Part shown: one piece after another, positions 48,095-59,900 of the stretch
How the letters are laid out: each line of letters starts with the position of its first letter
Numbering within the stretch: the stretch's first letter is position 1
From: Zhengitettix transpicula
Taxonomy: Eukaryota > Arthropoda > Insecta > Orthoptera > Tetrigidae
Direction of reading: 5' to 3'
Length of the DNA stretch: 64,000 nucleotides
Assembly (NCBI GenBank): GCA_037074705.1
Contig: CM073592.1
Span: 88,291,129 to 88,355,128, forward strand
Notes under the pieces: generated by a model
What the model was told of the DNA's origin: nothing
Seen by the model: only the letters and a program-made list of their open reading frames with translations
Databases searched by the model: none
Position numbers and translations under genes: made by a program

Positions 48095-48290
48095 AATGCG
48101 CTGGCTTAAGAACAGAGATGTCCCTTTATTATTACTTACGTTGGCAGGAAACTCTCCAGTGAGAGGTTCCCTGTTGATGATAGTGGAAACATAAACACAA
48201 CATCTAAGCCATCGCCGGGATTCGAATCCGGGACCTCTGTGATGTGAGGCAATGATGCTCACCACTACACCACAGCAGGCCGGCTTACTG
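48095..48290 (-). repeat. tRNA-Val-like SINE
   Basis: On the minus strand the head (48287..48208) reads as a near-complete tRNA: box A TGGTGTAGTGG (48272..48262), an anticodon region CCTCACATC with CAC in the anticodon position, and box B GGATTCGAATCC. The acceptor ends do not pair cleanly. An unrelated body continues to about 48095. The high similarity to a valine tRNA suggests a comparatively young insertion. Confidence 0.65.
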
Positions 48291-48294
48291 AATG

Positions 48295-49140
48295 TATGTG
48301 CTAAAATACGTGAATGACACACGGCCGTAAACTATCACAAACACTAGTCACTGTACAAAAAGGATGAAAGCGAACGTTTGAATTTCCTGACATTTGCTTA
48401 TAACGCCACATAATGTCAATTGTAAAGCTGTATTTGGCGTATTTCTATGTCTGCAATGTTTGCGAATGCACACGCCTGTGGCCAGACACAGCCTGTGGAA
48501 TATTCTGCATCCATGTGAGCAGCGCACGCTGTTCGAAAGCCCGCACATCTCTACACTTTTCAAATCCCCGCACAATAAAAATCAAGAGGGCTTAACTTCG
48601 GGGATGTGGCTTGAAGAGATATAGAATCTCATGGAATAAACCAAGCGCCAGAGTTACCTCAAGCACCGTAGTCAAATTATTATATTCTTCTGTAAATGGT
48701 TCCTCATTCTACGTCTCCGAATAATGAGAAAGAAAAATCAGATAAAGAGACAGAGACAACAACAATACTCGATAATAAATAATGTATCTTGGCTGTGAAT
48801 AGACTGAAATAAGTAATATGACCTGTTGAATAGTAAAATGGGAATATTGTGTAACATGTGTAATTGGCAGGGATCGATAATTAAATTTGGGGATGAAATG
48901 GTTGGTGCAAACAAATTGGACCCTTGAATACGTATAAATAACAAAATATATTAATTTAATCATAGCCCCATGACGACATTATCGAAGATTATACAACAGT
49001 TCATCTCCTAAAGAGGTGTAGAGCCTAGTTTTGGGAAATAAAAAATAACGAGACTTATCCTGCACCATTTTTTTCCATTGCATTTGACCTTGAAGTGTAA
49101 CAATAAATAATTCTACATATAACACAGATGTGAGCAGAAT
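48295..49140. other. Non-coding tract
   Basis: A balanced patch at 48360..48620 has open frames on both strands, the minus one cysteine-rich, but no recognisable domain or splice borders. Confidence 0.3.
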
Positions 49141-49141
49141 T

Positions 49142-49640
49142 TTTTTTTGAGGTGTACACAGGCTATGTATAGGGTAATCTACATAGTGGCAACACCCTCT
49201 TGTAGCATAGGAAAGGGATGTGAAAGGGGGGATGCGGAAGGGTAGAGGAAGGTAGCCAAGGGTTAATTAGGGCCCTCGGGCTATGGTTTAAGGATCCTAC
49301 CCGGCAATTCGCCATAAAGTGATGCAGGGAAAAACTGGAAAATTTGGTACTTGTCCCACGATCTTCCGATGGCGGGAGAAGGGTTTACTGTGGCGTCGCA
49401 GCTTTCCCCTCGCCATGCCTTGACCGGTTTAAGAGACAGCTGACCAACTATTCCAATAGGAATAGCGGACAACTCTTACCGTATGCCCAACGTCTGTGAC
49501 CACGGAACATACACCTCTCAAAACAGGCCGAGGTGCCTCGGCATGTGAAAACCTTAGTTCAAAAAAACATGATGTGACGGCATCCCCAAAGGTAGCCTCC
49601 GCTAGAGCTCTCTGGGAAGGTTCACCCGCGAGAGAATTCT
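49142..49640 (-). repeat. Poly(A)-tailed repeat family R, copy 4 (subfamily B)
   Basis: Plus-strand reading starts TTTTTTTTTGAGGTGTACAC and passes GGATCCTACCCGGCAATTC and the GGCCGAGGTGCCTCGGC hairpin to TCTCTCGCAGGCTT. Forms an inverted pair with copy 5. Confidence 0.7.
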
Positions 49641-49689
49641 CTCGCAGGCTTCCTTCTATGAGCAGTTTATTTCTTAGGATAACAGGCTA

Positions 49690-50228
49690 CATGAGGGTAA
49701 AAGTAAGCCTGCGAGAGGATTTCTCGTAGGTGAAACTTCCCAGAGAGCTCTGGCGGGTGCTACCTTTGGGGATGCTCTCACATCTCTCTGGTTTTTTTGA
49801 ACTAAGGTTCCCACATGCCGAGGCACCTTGGTCTGTTTTGAGAGGTGTATGTTTCGGGGTCGCAGACCTTGGGCATACGGCAAGAGTTGTCCGCTATTCC
49901 TATTGGAATAGTCGGCCAGCTGCCTCCTAAACTGGCTAAGGCATGGCGAGGGGTAAGCTGCGTCCCCTCAGCAAACCCCTCTCCCGTCATCGGAAGGGCG
50001 TGGGACAAGTACCAAATGCCCGACCTACTCGATGCAGGTTTTTCTAAGGTTTTCCCTGCATTTCTTTAGGCGAATGCCGGGTAGGATCCTTAAACATAGC
50101 CCGGGGGCCATAGTTAACCCTTGGCTACCTTCCTGTACCCTTCCGCATCCCCCCTTTCAAATCCCTTCCTATGCTATTAAAGGAGAGTTGCCCAATGTAG
50201 ATCACCCTCATGTAGCCTGTTGCCCTAA
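49690..50228 (+). repeat. Poly(A)-tailed repeat family R, copy 5 (subfamily A)
   Basis: Plus-strand sense copy ending TAGCCTGTTGCCCTAAAAAA. A frame of 74 codons (49845..50069) and its continuation toward 50277 contain peptides repeated in other copies. It abuts copy 6 tail to tail. Confidence 0.7.
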
Positions 50229-50645
50229 AAAAAATGAGGGTAATCCACATGGTGGCAACTCCCCTTTAATAGCATAGGAAAGGATCTGAAAGGGGGGGAT
50301 GCGGAAGGGAATAGTAAGGTAGCCAAGGGTTAACTAGGGCCCCCGGGCTATAGTTTAAGGATCCTACCCGGCATTCACCTAAAAGTAATGGAGGGAAAAC
50401 CCTAGAAAAACCTGAATCAGGTAGGTCGGGCATTGGGTACTTGTCGCACGCCCTTCCGATAGCGGAAGAAGAGTTTGCTGTGGGGACGCAGCATTCCCTT
50501 CTCCGTACCTCGACTAGTTTAGGAGGCAGCTGCCCGACTGTTCCAATGGGAACAGCGAACAACCCTTACCGTATGCCCAAGGTCTGTGACCCAGGAACAT
50601 ACACCTCTCAAAACAGGCCGAGGTTCCTCGGCTTGTGGGAACCTT
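50229..50645 (-). repeat. Poly(A)-tailed repeat family R, copy 6 (subfamily A)
   Basis: Begins directly after the A-run of copy 5 and mirrors it for about 410 bp, to GTGGGAACCTTA. The first about 15 bases of the family terminus are lost at the junction. Confidence 0.7.
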
Positions 50646-50649
50646 ACTT

Positions 50650-51018
50650 AATTACATCCCGTTTTTTCATTTAGTTGGAATAATTTCGAGTACGAGAAAA
50701 ATTCCAATTAACATCCAATTTCTTGTCCAACTTGAAAAGTCTAATTTATGTGGAGCTCAACTTTTTAAAGAGTGTAATTACTGCTTATATACCTTGGTTG
50801 TCAACATCGGATTTCTCGTGAAATGTAATAATTTGTATTATTGTAGTAGAAATTAACTGTGTTAATTACAGCTGCTGTGAATATTTACTGAAAGGATCAG
50901 GATGGAAACATATATATAAGGTGCTACTTAACAAACCGTGAAGAATGTGATGTAGTTAATTGAAGTTAAGCCAGTATTTACGTCTATACATTTGGAGAAG
51001 TCTCGCACATAACGCGGA
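50650..51018. other. AT-rich non-coding tract
   Basis: No gene or recognisable repeat seen. Confidence 0.35.
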
Positions 51019-51019
51019 G

Positions 51020-51180
51020 ATGACTCGTATAGGTCAAATGGTAGAGCGACAATGTACCTGGGTTCGATTCCCGGTGTGGTTCACTGTTTTTTCCAAACTG
51101 ATCCTTTAAATCAATATAATAGCCTCTTTGTCTGAGCTTTGTTTGAAAGAATTTCGTCTGTTCTTGAAGTTTATATTTAC
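51020..51180 (+). repeat. tRNA-derived SINE (family 3)
   Basis: Box A-like TGGTAGAGCGAC at 51039 and a consensus box B, GGTTCGATTCC, at 51061. The interval between the boxes is shorter than in a normal tRNA, and the head is followed by an unrelated body. It differs from the SINEs at 41136 and 48095. Confidence 0.55.
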
Positions 51181-51184
51181 ATAC

Positions 51185-51850
51185 AAACAAGAAAACAATC
51201 GAGACTTCATGACGGATGTTTCAAGACGTGGAAGGAATGTATAAAAAGTGTGTTTATTCACTAATACTTCCAAGGCGGCCGTCTGTAATTGTTTGTATCA
51301 TGTGAATAAGCACAGCATCCGTCTTATTTTTCCGCCAACCTGTGTATATCAATTAACATTGCTTTGCTGTATATCCATTATGTTATGGAGTGTGGTTGAA
51401 TTTTTGCGGAATTGAAACAAATGCTTGGCATCTGTGGCTTGCGGGTAGTGGACACCCCTTCATAGGGGCAATATGGCGACCGGCCACCATCCGCTCGGAT
51501 TTATTTCTCCAGTCGCCGGACATAACGACTCCCCAGGGAAAGGGACCGCAGACCAGCTCTGGAGCGTGGCAGACACCTATTAAAATATTGCTGATACTGG
51601 GGATTCATGTGTTGATCCTAAACCAAACTGTTGCGCTGTGGTCATTGCATACATAATGGGGTGGACGATCGGGGCCCAGTAATACATCAACAAAATATTC
51701 TATAAACAATTTATTTTTAATTACTGTTTACATCGTGCATAACATTTATTGTTGAAATTTTAACTTTTGTCACCAAATATTAATTATACTGATGGACTAA
51801 TGACGCACTAAATGAATAGAAAGAATTAACATAAGTATTAGTAAAGGAAC
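51185..51850. other. Non-coding tract with a GC-rich island
   Basis: The island at 51400..51640 includes ATGGCGACCGGCCACCAT (near 51473), whose ends carry ATGG/CCAT Pho/YY1-like cores. The plus strand is open for 88 codons (51390..51656), unrecognised. A conserved non-coding element is as likely as an exon. Confidence 0.25.
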
Positions 51851-51854
51851 TTAT

Positions 51855-52268
51855 TAGGAGAGATACGAAGGGGCTACCTTTGGGGATGCCATTTCCTCTC
51901 CGTTTTTGAACAAAGGTTCCCACAAGCCGAGGCACCTCGGCCTGTTCTGAGAGGTGTATGTTCCGGGGTCGCAGACCTTGGGCATACGGTAAGAGTTGTC
52001 CTATATTCCCATTGGAATAGTCGGCCAGCTGCCTCCTAAACTGGTCGAGACACGGAGAAGGAAATCCTGCGTCCCCACAGCAAACTCCTCTCCCGCTATC
52101 GGAATGGCGTGGGACAAGTATCCTTAAACCATAGCCTGGGGGCCCTAGTTACACTTGGCTACCTTCATCCACCCTTCCGCATCCCCCCTTTCAAATCCCT
52201 TTCCTATGCTATAAGAGGAGAGTTGCCACTATTTGGATTACCCTATACGTAGCCTGTCTACAAAAAAA
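51855..52268 (+). repeat. Poly(A)-tailed repeat family R, copy 7 (subfamily B)
   Basis: Plus-strand sense from ACGAAGGGGCTACCTTTGGG to TAGCCTGTCTACAAAAAAA, with an internal deletion after GGGACAAGTA relative to copy 5. Its start matches the far end of copy 2. Confidence 0.7.
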
Positions 52269-52269
52269 C

Positions 52270-53490
52270 ACTTAAAACTTATTAAACACGGAGAGAAATC
52301 TGACAGAAAATAATTTTAACGTCTTGATTTACCGCATTTCAAAAATACAAAATTTGTCTCAATTTCCTAATTTTTATGACATTTCTTGGATGATACCGGT
52401 GCGTGATATATATTTATATATAATTGGTTTGTAAAGGGAATAGCAATAGTGGATGACTTATCTGAAATTGATGACCGGTGTTGCCATGTTATTTAAGAGA
52501 AAGTTCTTGAATCTTGCAGAGGAAATGTCTCATTCGTCAGGATAGAAAGACCCAGTGTGTGACTGTCGACTGTAAAGTTCACAGATAGTCCAGACACCGC
52601 CCTCAATTCTAGACCCACTGTCTTTAAAACAAACTCTTACATTATTTTATTAATATTGGTTTTTTGCAGTATTAGATTTTTTCTTTATCAATTTATTAAA
52701 TAAAATTAATTTAAAGGGGGAGAAAAATGGGGCAACTTTCCCTAAGTAAATAATTTTAAATCTGTGTGTCAACTCTATGCTTCTTCTTGCGTCGTATTAA
52801 AGACAAATAAAAGGGTAAATGATAAAGGTCACATGTGTTCGTGAAATAGGGTGAAAGTGAAGAGATTGGTAAGTATTCATTAGAGTAATAAATTATTACC
52901 TGTACATTTAAAAATATTTAGATAATTTCAAAGTTGCACATGCGAAAATATAATGTAACTGAAAACAATATATATGCAGTCTTGTAAATATAAATATTTT
53001 AAATGTAAGTTAATGTATATCATGTGAGTATCTACAATTTATTTAGTCTAATAAAATATATGTAAGTTAATGTATTTTAAATGTATAGTTGCTAGGCATA
53101 ATGAAGTTCAACATAAATTTATATAAAATGTATTTTTGTTAACTTTTCTTTACAGCGACTTTTTAAAGACTGGAGAAAATAATTAAAACTAAATAAGTCA
53201 TTAAATAATTCTTTACTAATTCATAACATTTAAGAACAATAGCTGTCGGCTGGAATAAACAAACGATGTGATTGTGACGATGAGTAAGAGGTAAAGAAAT
53301 TGGATGTTTGAATTAATAGTTATTTTTCGAAATTGACTGTCTATAAATTGTAACTTATTTGCAGATGATTATGGCGGCTGTGTAAGGCTAATGCTACAAA
53401 AAATTCACGAATTAATAAAGGATTATTTGATGTTTTATTTGTTTTTAATTATTATAAAAATACCTATACATTTCTGGCGGAAAGAGAGGA
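52270..53490. other. AT-rich non-coding tract
   Basis: No gene or recognisable repeat seen. Confidence 0.4.
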
Positions 53491-53493
53491 CTA

Positions 53494-53539
53494 TTATATA
53501 TATACATACATAAATATATATATATATATATATATATAT
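53494..53539. repeat. TA-rich microsatellite, left of LTR copy 4
   Basis: Interrupted TA repeats running up to the LTR start. Confidence 0.85.
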
Positions 53540-54649
53540 TGTAATACCCAGTTAAGAAGGACATAAGTTCTGTTCTTATTTCATCAGATTTGTTTACCAC
53601 CTCAGACTGGGGATTCTTGAGTGGTTTGTATATAAACAAAGATAATAATAAAATGATGGATAAGCGGCTCTTAGATACGGGGAGAACTATAATTGGACGT
53701 TTATCGGCTCTTAGAGCTAATGGTTTTGACAGACATCGGGAAGAAACACTAAAGGCATAATGGCAGAAGTTTTGTGGACATCAAATTATATTAAAAGGTA
53801 ATGTTTATTTTAATTGTATTGAGTGGCTCTCGGAGAGTGAGAAAGCCACCAGTTGGTGTTTGTTTGGCGAACGTGGAAACTCAAAAACTGTGAAAAAAAA
53901 ATATTCTGGAGAGGGGGAAGCAGATAAAAGTTAGTTGGACTGGAGACCTCAGGGGAGATGGACGTGGAGTCGGGTGCCAGGGCGCAAGCGGGAAGGATGT
54001 TCAAGTGTGGTGCCAGAATCTGAAGGAGTTGAAATGTAGACCGCAAAGGAGGAGGACGTGGAGGCGGTGATAAATATTCGGTCAAATTGAATGGTGGCCG
54101 TGACTAAAAGTAAAATAAACATTTTAGTCCATGCAAGCAGTCAGGAGTCGAGATACCAAAAGGATGAAGTGAACGTGTCTGTGAAGCGTGTGTAAAAGTC
54201 TGTGCACAGAAGGGCATTGTAGAGTAAAGTGCATTCCTGAAAAACCCAAATAAAATTGTAAGTAGACATTCAGTTATAAATTCTGTAAATTGTTAAATAA
54301 TATTATTTTCACTTTGTTTTAACTGCATTGTTTAAATTGTAAATTTTGTGTTCCGTTTCCTTATCAACCCAGTAAAGACCCTGGGGTACAGAGTCTGATT
54401 TATAAAATGTAACTGGATTATTAGTGTAATTTAATAGTTGAGGTAAAAGGATATAAAAAAGTATACTGAGATTTCTTGAGTTGTATTCTAGATTAATAAA
54501 ATTGTTTTGTTTATAAAATTTAATAACAGGTTTAATTTAAATTACTACAATCATAATTATCTATAGTTTGTGTATTCAATGGGAGCAAATTAATTAATTT
54601 TCAAGTTTCAAAATAAAATTAAATAACAATTATCAACAAGAGGGGTATT

Positions 54650-54652
<3 letters not shown>
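53540..54652 (+). mobile_element. Complete LTR of the Gypsy-like family (copy 4), probably solo
   Basis: The ends are exact inverted repeats, TGTAATACCC at 53540 and GGGTATTACA at 54643..54652, with canonical TG...CA borders. TA repeats lie on both sides (53494..53539 and 54653..54693), so the insertion hit a TA microsatellite and the target duplication cannot be delimited. The AACCCAGTAAAGACCCTGGG block (near 54367) matches copies 1..3. A polyadenylation-type AATAAA lies near 54250. Nothing like a primer binding site or coding region follows, which fits a solo LTR left by recombination. Confidence 0.7.

Positions 54653-54693
<41 letters not shown>
54653..54693. repeat. (AT)n microsatellite, right of LTR copy 4
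   Basis: Uninterrupted AT repeats starting at the LTR end. Confidence 0.9.
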
Positions 54694-54694
<1 letters not shown>

Positions 54695-54696
<2 letters not shown>

Positions 54697-55450
54697 ATAA
54701 TTTAATTGAACAGCTATTCATAACCAGTTCCTAACCTGAGAGGGAACAAATATTTAACATCTCCTTAAAAGATGAAGATGGGCTAATTCACGTATTTTCA
54801 CAAACAACAATATGCAAAATAGACTCTGCTCTGAATTGTTATCAAAAAATTTAGAACCGGAGATTAGTTCATAGTATAACTGTCCTGCAAGGGGTTGTTA
54901 ACAAGGATTAATTTGGGTCCTCTAATTCCAGTAATTTCCTGAAACATCTGTGCAGAACGTACGCATTACATGAATTGTCGGACTTGATTTTCCTCCGCCG
55001 GATGAAGTTTCTCTCTCTGAATCTCCTGGAGTTGCTGGTTGAACTTGCGCTACTGTTTGGGGAGCGGAGGTAGATTTAGTGGTAAAGTATTAGTCGCTTT
55101 CAACATGTCACGTTGTTGATACAGTTGCCATTAGTCAGCTGGGAGTTGTAGCGCTGCAGAGATTTAGTTCAATTGGATCACTTTTGCCCGTACTCCATTG
55201 AGTTTTGCTCTCGTGATTGAGCACGTGTACCACTAGTCAGCCATAAACAAAAATAAAAAATGCGACATGATTAGTGTTGATACCTCACAGACGGCTTGTA
55301 GAGGAATTTACTGACAATATATCGTTGTTGATAGTTAGAGTTAAGTATTAGTTACTTCACCTCTAACCTTATGATATCAAGAATATATATACATAAACTT
55401 ATGCAAATATAAACAAAAGTATAATTAAAACATGTAGCCTGACTTTATTT
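54695..55450. other. Non-coding tract
   Basis: A balanced patch at 54880..55240 has no long frame and no recognised family; it could be retroelement debris. Confidence 0.3.
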
Positions 55451-55454
55451 CAAA

Positions 55455-56059
55455 CTAGCCAGGTGCCCGGCGTTGCTCGTGTACTTATTTATATAAACCC
55501 GAAAAAGTATTTAATTGAATACTTAAATATATTCCTTGAGTATTTCAGGATATAATTGTCAATTGTCACTCAGTCTTCATACATTACGAAATATTACATT
55601 GATGAAATTGTTAGCTAGACTCACAACTAATATAGCGCGAAAATTAACTTACATTTTCCGCAAGGATGGTAAAGTAATTCGTATTCTTCTTTATAACCAT
55701 TCGATGGAGTATTGCTGTATAAAATTATACTTTTTATTTAAAGAAAATATTTCTGCTTTATTTCATTCCTAATAAAGGAAATATTTCCTTTATTCGTTGC
55801 GTAGTAACGTCTTTCTCTCGCGTGACGTCATTGTCTCTTGGCGCGCAGTAATTTAATATTTAATGATCACGGTTTTTAATTATAATTCTTTCCACCTTTA
55901 TGCTATGGGTTTGTCACCCCACAGTACCGGTTCTCGATTTTGGCAGAATACGTATACCAATTTTTGTTGCATTCTGTCCACGCGATAAAATTTGTATAAA
56001 GAACAACGTAAATACATACATACATACATACAAATATACATCCTTTTTTATTATAAAGA
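55455..56059 (-). mobile_element. Helitron-like non-autonomous element, both ends visible, 605 bp
   Basis: On the minus strand it starts TCTTTATAATAAAA right after A (56060) and ends GCAACGCCGGGCACC then TGGCTAG right before T (55454). TC...CTAG borders with insertion between A and T are the Helitron rule. The 3' end matches the element at 39950..40700. ATGT repeats lie near the 5' end (56011..56030). No Rep/helicase coding. Confidence 0.55.
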
Positions 56060-56200
56060 TAAATTAATTATAAACTAAGAATCTTATATCAAATGAAACT
56101 TTCCACATCCTTGAAGCCTTGCTTGACATAGAAATGAATGGAAAAAGACTAATGTAATACAACCTAAGGCCGCAACAGATCACTGTCTTAAGGAAAGAGG

Positions 56201-56905
56201 GCTTATAAATAATGAAAATAAAAATAAATATATGTTGGTTACAAAGAAAGAATCTAGTACAAATAATATTAAATTAAATGATTATACCTTTGAACGAATA
56301 CAGGATTTCACATATTTAGGCTCAAAACTAAACAGAGAAAATAATGTGGGAAGTGAAATAAAACAACGTATCATCAATGGTAACAAAAATTACTACATGT
56401 ATTGAAAATTAATGAAATCCAAGGTGATAAATAGGGAATTGAAGTTAAAAATTTACAAAACACTTATAAGACCTGTAGTGATATACGGTTGTGAAACGTG
56501 GACCTTTAATAATAATGATAATCACTTACTCAGAATATTTGAACGCAAGGTACTGAGAAGGATATACGGACCTGTATGTACGAATGGAGAATGGAGAATT
56601 AGAACAAACAGAGAACTAGAGCAGCTTATAAATAACGAGGACATTGTTAGGTTTATCAAGAGCAGAAGGTTGGCCTGGATGGGTCACGTACTTAGGATGG
56701 ATGAAAGCAGATCACCTAGACGGATTATGGACTAGAAACCAGTTGGAAGGAGGAAAAGGGGGAGACCCCGGACAAGATGGGTAGATGGCATCGAGAAGGA
56801 TATACAAACCATGAAAGTAAGAGGATGGTGGAGACTGAGGGCGGAATGGAAGAAAATTGTTATTAAGGCCAAAACTCACATTGGGTTATAGTGCCAATAA
56901 AAGAA
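56201..56905 (+). pseudogene. RTE-like LINE, 3' half of reverse transcriptase ORF
   Basis: A readable frame starts near 56201 (GLIINENKNKYM, DFTYLGSKLN, EIKQRIINGNKNYY) and is interrupted by one stop at about 56402. From 56412 to 56735 it reads KIYKTLIRPVVIYGCETWTF, RIFERKVLRRIYGP, then SRRLAWMGHVLRM. A second stop (TAG where related elements have W) precedes KPVGRRKRGRPRTRWVDGIE and AKTHIGL. This is the thumb and C-terminal region of insect endonuclease-reverse-transcriptase LINEs; the catalytic core and endonuclease are missing. Only two stops over about 230 codons point to a relatively recent 5'-truncated copy. The tail carries GCCAATAAAAGAAGAA. Confidence 0.8.
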
Positions 56906-56909
56906 GAAT

Positions 56910-59900
56910 ACAACCTAAGGGGGTGAATATACAAAATCGATTTGAAAGTCGTTTTCAGAACAATCTGTATTTATAGACGGTAAATTAGTTTCAACTTATT
57001 TAATGACCTTGGTTTAATACGTATTACCACAGCCAGAGAACGTAATAAATTCTTCGACAAACCACCCAATACCACGTGTTAGAGTCTCGAAGTCCTGTAT
57101 TCTAATTTAACAAAATTTTATCGCTTTCGTTATGAATAGAAAATGGTGACTCTATCGTTATCTCAATCTTTGGATGGAAGGGAAAAATAAATTTTCTCCT
57201 TTGTGTTCAGGAAGCGCGGAGAGAGCAGGTCTTGCACTCTGCAACGGTCGTTAAGCGAAGAAGCCCTTTAATATTCCAAGTAATGCCCCGCAAATGGGAG
57301 CGATTATGATTTTTCTTTTGTTGGAAGATATGTGCTATTTGTATCAAAAGGAAGTATAATTTTGCAGGACAAAACACCGTACTCCCAATGCCACAAAGAA
57401 AGTTATTATGTCGCTAATAATGAAAGATCTTACTTCACATAAGAACACTTGCGAAAAAAAAGGCAGTTGTTTTAGAGTCCTTTCTTGAAATTAGTTTCAT
57501 TAGCGGATAAAAGTGAGTATAATTATCTGTTAAAGAATACCCTTTCAAAATTTAATTTGTGATTCCGTTAAATTAAATACCCACACTGGTTTTTATATGA
57601 AAATGTAACTTTTTGTACTTTCATCAGATTTTAACTTCAATCATGTTATTATATTTCTTCTACATTTTACAAGTTTTCTTCAGAAGTCTATGTAAATTTT
57701 CAGAAATTTTATAGAGGTTCACAAGCAATTGATTTATAAAAGGTGAAGTTAAGAATATATTCAGAATGTTTTCTTAATTTAAAAATTATCTGTTTATTAA
57801 AAATCTCAAGCATGTTTTCATATATTTGGTTTTAAAATATTAAATGAAACAAGAACCGGCCAAAATTGAACCTTATTTATCAAAACAGACGAAAAATCAG
57901 TAAATATTCTGTAATTAGCCAAATTAACGGATATACCCTTTTAAAATAACGAAAAAGAAAAAGCACAAACAGCTTAAGTGAAACAGATCGGACGGAAACT
58001 CGATAGATGGAGTTGACGCTGACGCTACTGTTATTAAACTACACTGATGTGTCGAAGTTTCATTGAAGTGGCTGTTTTGTTTTGAGTTGAGTTTCAAGTC
58101 ACAGGTGTCCTGTTGTACAGGATTTTCTGTACGAGATTGTTTTTTGTGTACGAGCGACGTCGCGGAGGCCTCGTAGAATCTTCGAATAGGTGGAGCCAAG
58201 CAGCGCTAGATCCTCGACGTGGAAGTTACTATGCTACCTCGTGAGCGGTGTGGTATCGATGTCGTGTGAAAATAACGTATTTTAAAAATCAGTAAGACGA
58301 TACAACTATCAGAAGCAATGAAACATAAATTAATTTTGTTTATCATTTTCAGTAGTTACTCTTCCCCGCATTACCTTGAGCAGAAATAATATAATTTTGT
58401 AATCAAATATAGTTAGTATATTTGACGATTTAAAGTTTTAAGTTGAATCTACCAGCACCAAAAAAATGGATTTATAATTATGCAATCAAATTGCCATTAA
58501 TAAATTGCCGTTAATAAATATATTGTATTTGTATCCGTAATTTTTAAAAATCCTGATTTAATATATACGTAAATATACGCAAGTCAGCGATTGCGTACCA
58601 GCTGAGTAGATGAAGTTATAAATAAAATTGTCCTTCTTGACGAAATAAAATCTGTGTCACCCTTGTGGTGTCTCTCTCGAGTCTATATTTTTGTCGGAAT
58701 TTTGGATATCTTCACAAGCATCCGCTAATGACGGAATCCAGCCGTTGATAGTTGTTTTCTACTCCTTATCGTCATGCTGACTGTAAAAACGGAGAAAGAA
58801 CTATTGGTTGTGAGGTACTTTATCTCACAAAACTAAAATTCAATATAAAAGTCAGTATAGAATTTTTCGGACGAAGCAGAAATATGTAACACACGAATGA
58901 TTTAAAGGAATTTTGCGAAACTTTGTTTAACAAATACTTGGAAATATTTTATAGGGTCAACAAATTTTTTTTATTATTGTACCAGGTCCAGATAATTCTC
59001 GAATAGCATAACAGAATCTGAGTTTTAGTAATTATATGCTGTGCGAAATAACTAAAAAATGTGCGTAGGTACTGAGAAATATTCAAACCCTCTCGTTTTC
59101 CAGATAAAAGTCTGATTGAACACAATGATAGACAAAAATAGAGGCACAGATTTAAATGCCACAAAGTGCCGTTTGAAGTGGCGTAAAGTGCGCCGCCACT
59201 TCAAAACTACATAATTGGGGTCGCGTGATTTGATGAATCCCACTATGCCCCTTTGTGGTGCGTGGCTAATGCGTGTGTGCTGCTGTGCGTGCCACTACTG
59301 GATACAATTTTATTTTGTGAAGCGTGTGCACTTAGCATTGTCACAGTCAGTAACCGAGCTACGGTTATAGCTGCCATTTTGACTCATCTAGAAATTAAAG
59401 TTAGATGATAAATTCATCGTTTTTTTTTGTTCTGAACAGTTATAAAAATAGAATAATGCGGAACGATCCCAAGCAAAATATCTTAGGATGTCTGTGTAAT
59501 CAATAGTAAAGATATTTTTAACACAAGTGAGTAGGATATCTTTAATTGACCTTGAATACGAATAGCCAGGACAAATGGTGGTTCACAGGAAGAAAAATTG
59601 CTGTAATCAATATCTATCACATTTACTTCTAACATTGAAATGCTCTCTGACAGTTGAAGAAAGCATCTCCCGACACTTTATCACTATAATTAAGTGAAGA
59701 GCAGCACGATAACAGTTTAAGAATTGTAATGCCATTAACACTCAGATGATGGTAGAACATCTGCAATATTATGATTGAAGACACGCAATATTTCCTATGT
59801 CATTTATGGTTGTATATTTACTCACTAATTAGTTTTCAATAATATAAAAATTATAATAAAAGACTGTTAATTGATAAATGGTTAATTTTTTTGTTATATA

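Noticed and set aside
48208..48287. Functional tRNA-Val gene
   Set aside because: Although box A, anticodon region and box B are good, the acceptor ends do not pair cleanly and a SINE body follows.
49845..50069. Protein-like frames in the R repeats
   Set aside because: Both strands are open in several copies, the copies carry frame breaks, and the family looks like a poly(A) retroposon; conservation reflects shared descent and not a host gene.
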